A stretch of DNA of 64,000 nt, taken from positions 76,620,009-76,684,008 of the forward strand of contig CM048591.1 in assembly GCA_026413225.1 (NCBI GenBank). Direction: 5' to 3'. A program made the translations under genes and the position numbers. A model generated the notes under the pieces. That model ran no database searches, was not told the DNA's origin, and saw only the letters and a list, made by a program, of their open reading frames with translations. How positions within the stretch are numbered: the stretch's first letter is position 1; every line of letters begins with the position of its first letter. Origin of the DNA: Otis tarda. Lineage: Eukaryota; Chordata; Aves; Otidiformes; Otididae. Shown here piece after piece: positions 24,071 through 63,031 of this stretch.

Positions 24071-26371
24071 CCAAGCCCACTTGAACCAGGGGTGCATTTC
24101 TCAGCCCACTGACACGAACACGTGTCCACAGGCGCTGACTGCTCTGCCTCGGATGAGAGGGAAAAGATGCACAAAAGATATTCAGTTCCAGAAAGTGCAG
24201 TGGCTTGTAAGCAATACAGGTTGGCCACTAAAGTAGCCGCTGCTAAAGCCACTGGGCGCATTGGTGAATCCCCCGACGCGCTGCTGAGCTGGCCTGAGCA
24301 GGGCACTGCTGCCAGAGCCGCCGCAAGACGAGAGGATGAGCTGCAGAGGAAGAGCCGCGCTCCTCCGCACGGCCCTTCCCCGGCGTGCGCGAGGGCCAGG
24401 AGCAGCTACGAGACCAGAGGCTGATCGTTCACTGAGCCCTTCCTACTAAATAAAATGAAATAAAATGCAAGTAAAAAAATGCTTTTTTTTTTTTTAATTT
24501 TACGCAGAGAGTAAGCTTTGAAGCAGTTCTTGCAACAGCGACCGTAAGGAATTTTTTACAACATAGCACTTCAGCAGAAGTTTCAGTTGCTGTGATCTGT
24601 CTGGAAGAGAAGGAGCCGTACAAATATCGGCAGATCAGCGGAAGGAACCGCTAGTTAAAATTCAGCCCATTTCACTCATTATTCGGAGGCGGTCACTTAG
24701 CAATGGAGGCAGTTTCATCAGAACGGTGTCTTTCAAATGGCACAACTTTCAATGTGATCTCTTCTAGAAACACACGGTGAAAAACAAAATGCTAGTTACA
24801 AAGTCATGTCAGATTTTTATGGAAGAAAACCTTTGAAGAAAAGAGGTTACAAGAAAGTGAATGTCTACAGCAAGTCAAAGACAAGCTGGTGTGCTTGCCT
24901 TCTATATTGATTTTGCTTTCTGCTTAGCAACAGGATCTCATGTCGGTTATACAAAAATACTGAGAAACCTGCAAATATTCTCCTGCTGTTGCAAAAACAC
25001 CCCACAAAATTATTTAGGATAACCTGATCTACAAATGTTGCTGGTATTAATCTTTGATGGAATTGTTATTAACTTGGAAGATTCAGAAAATAAAATGTAA
25101 ACCCAAGCGTTTGATCTGTGGGGCACTAGCTGCAAGCACTTGCCTGTATCTGGAAAAGGCTTTGTCTTTAATTTGATTAAATAAATCTTTACGTGGAGTC
25201 CTGTTCAAACGTATCACAGACAACAGAAGACAGAAGACAAAGAAGACGCGGAGATGGAAAGCAGCTTAGAAAAGCGGGCTGTCCATAACGGTGTATTTCA
25301 CAGAAGGGGGTTTATTAAATGTCGTATAAATCTTCAACATAAAGCAAATATTTCTGTTTATGTAGTTGCATGCAACTGGCCAGCAGTGTTTCGGAAGCAT
25401 ACCTCCTGGCCGAGGTTATTCTGGTTGTAAATAACACCCCGTCTGAGGGCGTCACAGGGCTGGAGACCTTCATTCAAGACGATTGGCCTGAAGTTTCAAG
25501 TGCCTTTGCTTTGATTTCCCCAGCCTTTCATCCCTCCTTTCTAACGACACTCGAGTCAGCGTATTCCCCAGAAAGCACGTTTTTGCCTGTGGCTAGGCAC
25601 CGTCATCCTGGAAGATGCTTAATGTTTTCAGCTGTCACTGGAATTGAGTTCAGCGTTTTGGGAGCTGCACGTTCTTCGCGTCCACCACCGGCCTTATCCG
25701 CCCTGCGCGGTGCCCTCTCCTGCCTCCCCCATCCCGCGGCTCTGTGCTCTGCCGGAGTTGCCTGAGGCTGGAAGATTGCTCTTCCCTGGACGCAGCAGTG
25801 GCAGCTAGGGAAATGACAACATGCCCTTTGTATGCAGGGGAAAGAAATTTCTGTGATTGTTTGGCGTGAGAAGGGTAATTTAGGGAAGATTGCTTTAGAG
25901 ACATACACCCCTCTCCTTCTTTTGTGGCTTCCCCCAAATACAGGATGAGAACAAATCAACCAGTGAAACCTGGAGCTGGTATTTTTATAAATTATAAATG
26001 AAATATTTCTCTGGATGACTGGCAGTCACCCTATGGCATTTAATATTAAAAAAACCAGTCACAGCGGGGCTCAGGCTGCGTGCTCAGCTCAGTAACCCCT
26101 CTCTGTGCACCGTGGGGTGGTTCTCCCGCCCGTTTAAAGAACGCGGCGTCTCCCTCCGCGCCCCGCCAGCCCGGCGCGTTGGGTGGGTGCTGGCTGCGCG
26201 CAGCTGGCAGGGGTCGGCGCTCTCACACGCCAACACGCAGCCCTGAGGGGGTAAGCCTGGGGAAGGGGTCTTGTGTCTCTCCTTGGCTCCCTGGCTTGAC
26301 CTGCAAGTGTTAGAAGCCCTAAATCTCAACACGGACGACGCCTTTGTGACCACGTATACACGTCAGTTGCG
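24071..26371. other. Intergenic sequence, no gene supported
   Basis: Mostly AT-rich unique sequence. An A-rich then T-rich stretch lies at about 24,447-24,500. The stretch 25,600-25,770 and 26,080-26,300 is GC-rich, but its open frames match nothing I know. Confidence 0.5.
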
Positions 26372-26954
26372 TGTTGTACCGGGCTGACCCTGGACAGCAG
26401 CTACGCATCCACGCTGCCGCTCGCTCACTCCCCTTTCCCGGGGGGATGGGGAGAAAAAAAGCAAAGGAAGGCGAAAAGACTCATGGATGGAGATAATGGA
26501 GTTTGATAGGGAAAGCAAAAGCTGCACACGCAAGCAGAGCGAAATAAAGAATCCATTCACTATGTCCCATTGGCAGGCGGATGTCCAGCTGCTTCCTGGG
26601 AAGCAGAGCCTCGGCTCGGTTAACGGCTCCTTGCGAAGACAGTCCTCTCCCCTTCCTCTCCTTTCCCTGGGCTTTTTTTTTTGCTGAGCCTGATGCCATA
26701 CAGCATGGGATATCCCCCAGGTCAGCTGGAACATCTCCACGTCCCCTGCCAACCTCCATCCCACCCCCAGCCTCCTTGCTTTGGGGCAGGGTGGAGGAGA
26801 CAGAGAAAGCCTCAGCGCCACGCAAGCGTTGATCAGCAATACCCAAAATACCGCTGTGTTTTCAGCTCCGGTTCAGCCACAAACGCAAAGCACAGCACCA
26901 CGCAGGCCGCTGTGAGGAAAGTGACCTCCACCCCAGGCAGGCCCAGCTCAGGCA
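26372..26954 (+). mobile_element. Solo LTR, bird ERV-L-like
   Basis: The sequence follows the plan of a common avian ERV-L long terminal repeat. It starts with TG at 26,372 (TGTTGTACCGGGCTGACC), runs through the CCGCTCGCTCACTCC block, the TTCACTATGTCCCATTGGCA block near 26,556-26,576 and GGGATATCCC near 26,707, and ends near 26,954 in CAGCTCAGGCA. The position expected for the TATA box is a run of T, so the promoter is probably dead. No retroviral coding sequence flanks it. The family name is from memory of bird LTRs; borders are accurate to about 10 bp. Confidence 0.75.
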
Positions 26955-26966
26955 CCAAAAAAGACC

Positions 26967-27143
26967 GTGATGGGTTGACCTTGGCCAGCTGCTGGACGCC
27001 CACCCAGCCGCTCTCTGGCTCCTGCTCCTCAGCAGAGCAGGGGGAGAAATTAGATGGGAAAGCTCACGGGTTCATAAAGAGACAGAGGTATCACGTACCA
27101 CTCACTATCATGGGCAAAACGGACACGACTTGGTGCAAATTTG
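26967..27143 (-). mobile_element. LTR fragment, second family, reverse orientation
   Basis: Starts with TGATGGGTTGACCTTGGCCA and continues through CCGCTCTC, GGGAGAAATTAGATGGGAAA and the CATGGGCAAAACGGACACGA block. On the reverse strand this aligns with the end of the LTRs at 27,550-27,830 and 36,749-37,502 (shared blocks include GTTTTGCCCA and GAGTGATCTCT-type words). It is cut off at a CR1 fragment. Strand is set relative to those copies, with sense defined by the AATAAA in the 27.6 kb copy. Confidence 0.7.
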
Positions 27144-27460
27144 CACCTCGAGTGCTGTGTGCAGTGTTGGGCCCCTCAGCACAAGAAGGACGTTGAGGGG
27201 CTGGAACGCGTCCAGAGAAGGGCGACGAAGCTGGTGAGGGGTCTGAGCACCAGTCAGATGAGGAGCGGCTGAGGGAGCTGGGGTTGTTCAGCCTGGAGAG
27301 GAGGAGGCTGAGGGGAGACCTCATCGCTCTCTACAACTGCCTGGCAGGAGGGTGTAGGGGGGTGGGTGTTGGTCTCTTCTCCCAAATAACTTGTGACAGG
27401 ACGAGAGGGAATGGCCTCAAGGTGCGGCACGGGAGGTTTAGGTTGGGCAGTGACAGCTCT
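27144..27460 (+). mobile_element. CR1 LINE internal fragment
   Basis: A stretch of CR1 ORF2 near its end. Diagnostic words are GTTGGGCCCCTCAGCACAAG, GGGGAGACCTCATCGCTCTC and TTGGTCTCTTCTCCCAAATA. The encoded [11 protein letters not shown] motif (27,304-27,340) is readable, then the frame ends. It belongs to a different CR1 subfamily from the 23.3 kb copy. The 3' UTR is missing, so it was cut by deletion or by a later insertion. It joins the LTR fragment at 26,967-27,143 with no gap. Confidence 0.88.
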
Positions 27461-27549
27461 GGGTCTCCCTGAGGTCAGCAGGGCCAGGGCAGCTCAGCCG
27501 GGATGGGATGGGACCCTTAATCACGGAGTCATGGATTTAGGCCTAAGCA

Positions 27550-27830
27550 GGGGGTAGGAGACGTTTTACTTCTTCCATCTTTGCTTCTCACCATCCTACT
27601 TTATTTTTCATTGGCAATAAACTATTGACAATTAAATTAAATTAATTACACGAAATTCATTTTCCCCAAGTCACATCTGTTTTGCCCACCTCAGTAACTG
27701 GCGAGTGATCTCTTTCTCTTGGCTCGTGAGCTGTTCCATCTTACTTCTTCTCCCCTGCTCTGCTGAGGAGCGCGGGCGAGGGAGCGGCTGGGCGGGTGCC
27801 TGTCAGCCAGCCCAGGTCAGCCCACCGCCC
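27550..27830 (+). mobile_element. LTR fragment, second family, forward orientation
   Basis: Carries an AATAAA at about 27,618, then CCCCAAGTCACATCTGTTTT, GAGTGATCTCTTTCTCTTGG and the terminal block CAGCCCAGGTCAGCCCACC. These blocks appear in the same order in the LTR at 36,749-37,502 and in reverse at 26,967-27,143. Only the 3' part of the LTR is present. Confidence 0.72.
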
Positions 27831-28762
27831 CAGGAAGATACGCACTCTCTTTGTACCCTCAGTACTTCTTTTATTGAGGGTGTCATCTTGGCTTTGTTAT
27901 TTTTCAATTGTATTTCTTGAAGCACCGAAAATTTTGGAAAACCTCAGTAAAAACCCTCTGTAGAAAAAATTTGTCACTATGACACAGGTAGAGCCTAGGA
28001 CAGCAAGATCTCCTGAGGGCTGAGCACATACGCGAGATGAGAGAAACACGTTACTCGTCCTTCCCTTCTGGGACCAGAAGTCTCCAACGCGCAGGCAGCG
28101 CAGTCCCATGCAGCAGGGAGGTGGGCGGAGGGAGTGGTTACGGGACAGCGCGCCGATGTGAATCTGCTGCAGAAATGCTCGCGATTTTACTACTGCATCT
28201 TTAAGGTGCTTTCCAAAATGCATATCCCAGCCGTAAAGATGGTGTTTGCTTTGGCTCCCGGTAAAAACGCTTCTGGCCAATGCGCGGGATGCGCACGCGC
28301 AGAAGGGCTCTGTATTTAAACAGCCGCTGGGGTCGGGGTGGGCGATTTCCTGTGAAACGCCGCTGCTTTACCACAGGTGACCCTCAGCTCAAAGAATATT
28401 TAAACACTCTTTTCCAGCAGTCAGGGTGCTCCAGTAGCTCAAACGCATGCACCTCCCAAGCTGGATTTCCATCATTTGATACAAATCAGCACGGGCGTTG
28501 GGAGGTGAAAGCGGATGGGCGGCCCTCGAAGCACCCAAAAGCACACGGGTGGCTGAGTCACTGGGCAGAGACCCCCGAAACCCAGCCCCGAGGAGGAGCA
28601 GAGCCTCGCCTGTCCGCAGCCTGGGGCTGCTCCTGCTGTGTTGGTCAGACCCAATGGGAACATGATAATTTCGGTTTCAGAATGGTTAAGACTTAAATTT
28701 ATTCTCCACTGGCTTAATGCAAGCCAAAGTTAAGTCTTTTTAGCTGATACCACGGTTTAGAG
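27831..28762. other. Intergenic sequence, no gene seen
   Basis: Unique sequence with short unrecognised open frames and no repeat I can name. Confidence 0.5.
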
Positions 28763-28853
28763 GTGGGCTTGGCGGTGCTTCGTTAACGGTTGGACTCCAT
28801 GATCCTGAGGGTCTTCTCCAAGCCCACTGACTCCATTCTGTTCCATGATTCCT
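28763..28853 (+). mobile_element. CR1 LINE 3' tail, diverged
   Basis: Reads GCTTGGCGGTGCTTCGTTAA, then GGTTGGACTCCATGATCCTG, then a decayed octamer tail (CCATTCTGTTCCATGATTCC). This is CR1 3' UTR only. Confidence 0.75.
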
Positions 28854-31800
28854 CTCCCGTATGTGCGTACGTTGTACGGGCCCAGCACTGACCTTGCTAG
28901 GAAGCACCGGTGATTCAGTCTCTCAGAGATTTTTTCAGTGAGACTAACCTTTCCTCACACAAAAAACTGTCCTGAAACTTCAACCTAAAATCATCATTTA
29001 TTGCCACTTTTTGTTACTTACTCATAAGTTGCGAAAAAATAAGAAAGAAAGGTGGAATAGACTATTTTCGATACAGCTTTATATAGCTTTTCATATAGTT
29101 TTGAGTGGGTCTAATCTGTTTACCCATGTGTTTTTACTCCTCTCTCATGTATTGGTGCCCTCTGTTCTTTCTGGACTTTTCTCTTTTTCATTACGCTTGA
29201 AATGGAACACGAAGAGGAAGAACGCTGCGTAAGAGCCATTTAAAAATAATTAATCGATGTACTTAAGTCTTCTAAAAAGACTTCTTCAAAACCACCCCCT
29301 TTAACTTAAATGTGTAACAAAAATAGTAATTTTGAATTCTCAGCAGTGTGTTTCATCAATGATAAATATTATTTATGCCGTTATGAAAATACGTCAGCAA
29401 TTTATGAATTTATTGGTCCTCGCTTAAGGATTTGTTGAAGAGCTTGCAAGTGAGGATAATGAAGTACTCTACTGTAAGTTAAATATTATTAAAAGTATAA
29501 CCCAAAGATGTAGAATTTAAAAATGCTAGGGTCTGTGTAGCTGAAGGTGACAAAACGTTCCCCTAAAATATTTCCTTTCTTCCGTCACCTCTGCTATCTG
29601 GATCACCAGCCAACAGGATACGAACTTGCAGCCGTGCCTCCTCCCATCACCCGCAGCAACATGCTTTGGGGGGACTTTGTCCCTTCCAAATGACGACGGC
29701 ATTGCTGCTCTCCTGGGCTTTTCCGCTTCTCCTGCAGTCCTGCCCGTGCATTTTCCAGGCTTTCTGCTTCAATTCGTCTGAGTAAACAGAATTATCCAGG
29801 TCGCTACAAATGGAGGGTTGCTTGCCGACGCCTCCTGCTCGCCCGAGAGCCGGCGGCGGGTAACGCGGGGCGTCATTAGGCCCCGGTTTAACCGCCCGAA
29901 TGGCCGGGAGGGCATGTTTGCCTTTCGTTTGCACGGATACGATTAGCTGTTCTCAGTGTTCGTCTGCCGTAAAACTGGAAATGTGTCATGCACTATTACC
30001 CAAGCAAATGTAATGCCCCCAAAATAAACACGCCCCGCTAGTTCGCAGGCTGTAATTGACGGAAAAACAGGTGTTTTCCATATTCTGTGCCATTGCCTAC
30101 ACATATGGCCTCTTTTATGCCATCCCTCAATTACTTTGCAGTGTTGGCTCCTGCAGGAAAAGAAATAGCGTTACCCAAAAAGAGCAGGTTTCAAGAGCGC
30201 TCTTTGGTCCGCAGCCAAATTAAACATCAGCAGCGCAGCCCTTTTCCATATTTAAATAATTAAACTACGGCAGCTACCACATCCGCTTCAGCCATCAAAC
30301 CGCGCTTCCAGCCGCTCTCAGTGCAAACGCGGTGCTCTGACTTACCCACGTATCGCAGAAATTCCCATCAGAATGGTCTGAACCTTCTCAGGTCGGACCT
30401 CTCAAACAGAACCAGTAAAACAATACCAACGCCTGTGTCACCGGTTGGTTTTACACTTTACAACCTGACGGTTTGTCTTGCGGAAGCATTCAGCTGCCGA
30501 CCGCTGTGTAAGGTCTACGGATCCTGCCCTGTGAGTACGGGCGCATTTTATAACGAGAAATACCAGCAGCCAATTTCCAGAAGAGGTTTTCTTGCAGCGC
30601 GTTGCTCTTCTAGGGGAGGGTGCTTGGAGGAGGAAGGACAGAGGGAAGACGGCATTGTTCCTCACGGGAGGCAACGCAGAGCAGTTCCTCCGCGGTCCGG
30701 GTGGAAGCCGGAGGTCATTCTGCAAAGCCGGCAGCGAGCCTGGCCCGGGAGCGGCTCCCTGCGCGCCCCGCCAGCAGAACAGCCCAAAGGCCATCCTCTC
30801 ATCGCAAGCGCTGGCACACAGGAGCCAAAACGCTCTAGATTGGGATTGGGAGGGCCTTTGATCCTTGTGCACAGATCTCTTCCCCCAGAACAAGTGTCTC
30901 CATCTTGGCATCACTCTCTTTCAGAGCAAGGCTTGCAGCGGCCGGGTCTCTGCTTCGGCCGCCCGTGGCGGTGGGAGATCCCAGCTCTGGGACCTGGTCC
31001 CACCTTCCTCTGTCAAGGCAGCGGCAGAGCACAGGGATGCAGCGATGCGCTCAGGACCTGCTCCTCCCGCCCCATAAACACACCGTTCTGCCTGCCCACA
31101 GTGACGGTTTATCGCTTGCCCATGAAGGACGACCAAAACCGTAACCTAATCAAGTTAATGTGTTCAAAGCAAGCTCTGCAGGTAGACAGAAAATGCTTAG
31201 TTTGGTGAAAGCAAATGGGTCAACTTCATGAGGTGACATCAGAGATTAATTTGCTCTCTGGCTTTTACCTTGTGACTGATTAAAAAAAAAATCATTCCAT
31301 ACTGCTCTTCTTCATCAGGAATATTCTTTCAAAATAACACAATGATAAAACGATGGCGTTCCACTGAAACGTTTCATTTTTTCTGCAGATACACTTACTT
31401 CTTTTCCCGCCTTTGGTTTTCCTTAAGCCCTGCTCCTGCTTGTCTCTGCTCTTCCACCATTCCCCTCCGTAAGAAAGACAATTGCTCCCCTTCCGCAAGG
31501 CGCACAAAGGCCAGGGAACGCGACTTCATCCCTTTATGGCTTCCCGCGGTGCTTTCATTTCAGCGACAGCTCTCTCACTTCAGGAGTCGCAGGGCTTCAT
31601 GCCTGTCCTTCCCACCTCCTAATCAACCTATTTCTCAGGGTACGGGCTGCTGTTCAGAGGCGGCGCAGCTTTTTTGAACTCCCCAGCCCTCCGCCCCGCG
31701 GCAGGTTTGGCCTGGCCGGAGCGGCGAGCAATTCGCACGCCGGCCTCAGCCCCAGCCGCTCCTCCCGGGCCCCCGTTTCCCGTAGAGCCCCCGCCCCGCC

Positions 31801-34439
31801 GCCACGTCCTGCAGCAGTCAGGAGGGGTGTTTGGAGAGGTGTCACCGCGGCTGAGCAGAGCATTGGGCTCAAAAATATGGACTTGAGCCTTGAGTAAGAA
31901 TCGCTAGGTCTAAATGTGCTCACCCTGCTAACGAGCGAGGAAACGGGGCGTTGCACCCAAGTGCTCGGCTTTTCAAAACCAGTCTCTGTTTTTTAGGGAA
32001 CATCTTTCTGAAGGACCAGAAATGCAGGTACAAAAACATCGCTACGGCCTGAAACCTTTACAGGTCGTTTGGCAACGAGGAAGAAAAACCCAAGCAGTTA
32101 AACTCTCAGGCACGGGAGAGCCGGAACATCGCCCCTGGCTGCAATGGGGTGAGTTTTTGTGTGGGCTGTGTAGGGACATTCCCAGTATCCTTTTCATCCA
32201 GTCCTGGAGCAAGTCGCCAAACAGGAACACAAAATTCTTCAGGCTTCCCCTGCGTGCCACAGGGCAGGCACCCAGAGCAGCCCCAGGTGAAGGAACGTGT
32301 CTATAGTTGCTGTAGGAAGAGGAGACTTGAGGAAAGACTCCCACCCCACGGGTTCCGATTTCAAACTGATTTACGCTGCTGCAATATACTTTTCTTACTA
32401 TAAAATATAAAATACTTTAGTAGAATTACTGCTGATTTACACCCTTGTTAGCTCAAAATCAGAAGGGAGGGGATTCACTCACGGCTCTCCCGCCGTGGCT
32501 ACAGCCCTTTGCGGGTTAGGATTTCACACGCGGTAACGATGGACATCTTACCTACGTGCAAGGAAACATTTTGCATTTCGTCTCCAGGAAGAGACTTCAG
32601 CTTGGGAAGTGTCACGATTCCCACTCAGCTAACGCAGGCTGGAAAAAACCTCAGGAGCTGCTTTACTCACCGTTCTCCACCAGATGCAGAGAGGTCCTCA
32701 GCGGGACGTAGATCCCCCGGAAGCACGTCCGTCTTAAATATCACGTGAAACTGAAGTTATGCACTAGAAATAAAACTTTTGTAATTGGTCTTGCGTTTGT
32801 TTCTGGTTTTACAGCCGGGCAGAATACCATTCAGCGCACTAGGGGCTGAATACATCTTTCGCTGATAAACAACAACCCTAAATTGTTTATGGAGCATGAA
32901 ACAATTATCCTTTACTCCACCTGATGCAGCTACGCAAGCTGTTCCCTTTCACTGTGCTGTTATTAGACGGGAAGGTAGTGGGTTGGAGAGGACCCTTCAT
33001 CAATGGACGGGGCAACCAGGTTTGTGTGGTGCAGAGCTCATTCCCGAGCCCAGCTCAGTGCTCTGTACACAGCCTGTCTCACTGGAGTCCTGAACAGATG
33101 GATATTCTGATAAATGAACACAGGTGAACAAATTCATCATTTAGAAAAGATCAGATTTTCAGAACAATCTTGGGCATGTAGATGTTCTAACCATGACTTA
33201 AGACTTGGGAATATAAATTATCCTTTTACATACATATGGGTCCCAGTTCATTTCTGTATGCAGATAATGATTCTGCACAGTTGCTTAATACAAAACACAA
33301 AATTCAAGCCAAATTGCCATCCCAGTGATGCGAAACGAGAGGTAAAAAGCCCCTTTGCGTTTTGAGTAGAACGGTAGTGGTAGAACCGACACAGGAAAAA
33401 CCCGCCCGGACCCAGAAGCTGCTTGGCGAGACAAGCGCATTTAAAGAAAGGCTCAGAAACGCATTGCTAAAAATGGAACAGAGGGATCTTCAAGGCATCT
33501 GTCCAGGAAAGTGAAGAAAATACATTTTTTTGGCAGCGAACAGCGAGAAAATCATGCAGCGAATACAGTAAATTAAAATGGACAGACAGCACAAGTCCTG
33601 GCGCTGGCCTGACTTCGACAAACCCTGTCCTGTGCTTACACCGCGCTGCAGACAGCGAGCGTGGGCGAGCACCAGGACGGCGCTGCCGCCTCGTTTTATT
33701 GGCATTCTCTTCCCTATCGATATTTATTGATTTTCTATTGGCGTTTCTCGTATACTTACTACCCTCTCGTCACTCTTCCCCTCCCTCGACCCATTCAGAC
33801 TCTGTTATTCTGGACTCCTGTGCACGTCACAGCCCGTTACTTCATCCGCAGCAGCTACCATCCCCTCGTCCCTGTGGGAACAGCCGGGCCTCAGGAGGCT
33901 CCCAGCACCGGATCCATCCCGGCACAGTGATGTCCGAGGCTGAGATGACGGACACTGAAGTGCTGGCCTTTGACAGTTTTCCCCTCCTCATTGTTTCGTA
34001 TTTGACAGTTTTCCATTGTCTTCCTATTTTAGAAGGCAGTGAAGAGTAGGGCAAGCGCATCTGTCACTGCAATAAAACAGGAGAAGGAAAGCAGTACTGA
34101 AGCACAGCTCTAAAAGCAGTTTATTAACATTTCCAGTTTAAAAGTTGGAAGAATCAAGCAGTGCAATACAGCCAGCTATGAGCTGAGGCTGCTAAACGGT
34201 TCAGTTTCAGAGCTGGAAGCGAGAGCGTTCAGGGAACGTTAGGGAATTTTTAGAGGCGTTTTCTGACATCGGAGGAAAGACAATGGAATGGTGGTAGGAT
34301 AGCAGGATAAAACAGAAGGAGCGGCGGAGATGCGGATGGGAGATGGAAATGCAGAAATAAACGAGTATTTAGCAAATTGCGCCGTTTGCCGAGAAAGTGC
34401 ACGGCTGGATGCGACTGAAGAGAGAATTTAAAATTGTTT
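28854..34439. other. Intergenic sequence upstream of PCSK1
   Basis: No supported gene. A 295-codon open frame at 30,321-31,208 looks like no known family and lies in GC-rich DNA. The stretch 29,950-30,300 is AT-rich and repeat-free. A short direct repeat of TTGACAGTTTTCC occurs at about 33,970 and 34,002. A CRE half-site (ACGTCA) lies near 33,824. Confidence 0.5.
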
Positions 34440-34814
34440 AAAGAGGAGTGGGGGTACCCTGGGGGCAGGGTTACACAGACCCCCTCTTACACAACGGCCC
34501 TTAACTCGCCCAGCTCCCCCCTCCCCGGGGGCTGGGGGCCGAGCGCTGCCCCCCGCCCTCGCCGCGGGGCTGCGTGGGGGGCGAAACCCACCCGTCAAGG
34601 GCTGGCCGGCGGGGAGGAGGCCGGAGGCACCCCCCCACCTCCGCCGCGACCCCCGTCCCGGGGAGGGGGCGAGGAGTTCCCCCCGCGCCGCCGCCGCCGC
34701 GGGGATCGGCTTCGCCCCCGCCGCCCCGCTCCCGTTCGTTTCCGCGCCCCCGCCCCCCCCCTCCCCGGGAATTACCACCCCCCGCCCTCCCCCGGCTCGG
34801 GGGCCAGGTACACT

Positions 34815-34822
34815 TGACGTCA
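34815..34822 (+). promoter_or_regulatory. PCSK1: Perfect cAMP response element, proximal promoter
   Basis: TGACGTCA, the full palindromic CREB/ATF site, 213 bp before the start codon. A second CRE-like word, TGACGCGT, follows at 34,841-34,848. The human PCSK1 proximal promoter is known to respond to cAMP through two CREs, so the pair here fits conserved control by CREB/ATF factors in neuroendocrine cells. The site is seen; the function is inferred. Confidence 0.8.
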
Positions 34823-35027
34823 GGATGGCTGTCGTCGTTTTGACGCGTAAACACTCATTGCCATTCCGGCTCCGGAGGGTCTGTGCGCCGCGCAGCCCCG
34901 GGCCAGCCGCGCCGTGCCGTGCCGCTCCGCGCCGCTCCGCGCCGGCGGGGACCCGCACCGCCCGCTCCCCGCCCGCCCCGCGCTCGCGTAGCAACCGGGC
35001 GCAGCCCGCCCGCCTCGCCCCGCGGCC

Positions 35028-61642
<26,615 letters not shown>

Positions 61643-63031
61643 ACTGTAGGGTATGGCGCTGAGTTGGAAATATTCATTCTCCCCACCCCACCTGTAGTTT
61701 TTTTTCAAAGTCAGTATGCTCTAGTTGTGTGATTGCTGCTTCGATTGCTTCATGTGTTATACAAATATCAAGGAAAGGAAAAAACGAGCGTGGGAGGATA
61801 AGGCAGTAAACGATGCTTTTTAGTAATAGCTTTTTTCAAAGCCTTTCTTCCTTACCATCAGAGTAGATTTGCCCCCTCAGGCATGCGATGCTGTAGTATT
61901 CCCCTGAAAACCCTAATGCTCTATTTTAAACAATTTTCACCTTACTTACTCTTCTACCATGCTCACTTAGCATGCAGTAGGATTCAAAACCTGGATTACC
62001 AAGCAGTTTTGAACCAAACTGCCAGAGCTATGGGGAGATACTCTCATCCCTGGCTTTGTAATGAGTATTGCAGTCTTTCTTACATGTGGGATTTATTCCA
62101 GATAGAACATCTGCAGCCAGTGCTGCTTCCATCATAGGTTTTTTTTGTTCCCTCTCTGAACATCCATGCTCCCTCACCCTTCTGTTCTCCCGAAAAGGAG
62201 CAGCTGGGAGGCTGGAGCTGGATTGGAGCATCAGTGAACGGTGATGAAGTTGTTCACGATTTAGACTACAGACAGACGTACGCTACATAACAGAGCCCCA
62301 TATGAGGCATCCCAGACCATGCGATGGTGTTCTCACCACCTAACTTGAGCTACCTAAGAGACGTACCTAAACTGGGAGCCTAGTCTTTCTAGGCTGTGTG
62401 TAGTCACTGAAGGCAGAGGCTCCTGTAGATAGTGCTTGGCCTGTCTTTACACTGGTTCTGAATTACCGGGTGCAGCACTGGTGTATTTGTATTGACTGTG
62501 TGAGCTTTGGGGGACCAACCTCCTGCCTATGGAGCCTCTGTTAAATTTCTAAAGTTAAATAATACAAATGCCACCTGAGATGCCTGTGTCTGCAGCGCTC
62601 AGGACAGCAAAGCTGGGATCACTTTTTCCTTTCCTTGAGCTGTGGCCAAAGTGGAACAGAAAGGATAACTGCACCAGCAAAGTCCACTTAAAAACTGGGT
62701 CTTTGGAGTGTCTGTGGTAGAGTTACATTTCCCAGATACCTAGGAAATTAAGGCAAAATGGATGGGGAGAGGTGTGAGGTAAGAAAAATACCCTGAGAAG
62801 GGACTCAGAAATGCAGGGAATGTGGAGAAGGGAGAGGAAGAGGAGGACGGGGAGGAAGCAGAGGTGGCTGTCAGAAAGCAGCGAGGGCGGGCAGCTCCCC
62901 AACAGTAGCAGTGTACTAGACAAAAAGTTTTCCACACATACATCTTTAAAGTCAGAGTCAGGATTGACATGTTATTTTGCTGTTCATATTTGTTAAAAAT
63001 ATAATGCAGTGTTGGATGCTTACAAATTAAA
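61643..63031 (+). other. PCSK1: PCSK1 3' UTR, end uncertain
   Basis: Sequence directly after the stop codon. There is no AATAAA between the stop and the end of the window. The first ATTAAA variant is at 63,026-63,031 and another at 63,954-63,959. Neither has a clear GT-rich element close behind, so the real poly(A) site may be either of these or beyond the window. Confidence 0.5.

Noticed and set aside
30321..31208. 295-codon open frame on +
   Set aside because: No recognisable motif, low-complexity composition and competing open frames on both strands; no support as a gene.
33690..34060. Possible further LTR upstream of PCSK1
   Set aside because: A few pyrimidine-rich words resemble LTR blocks, but no ordered set of blocks or TG/CA ends could be found.
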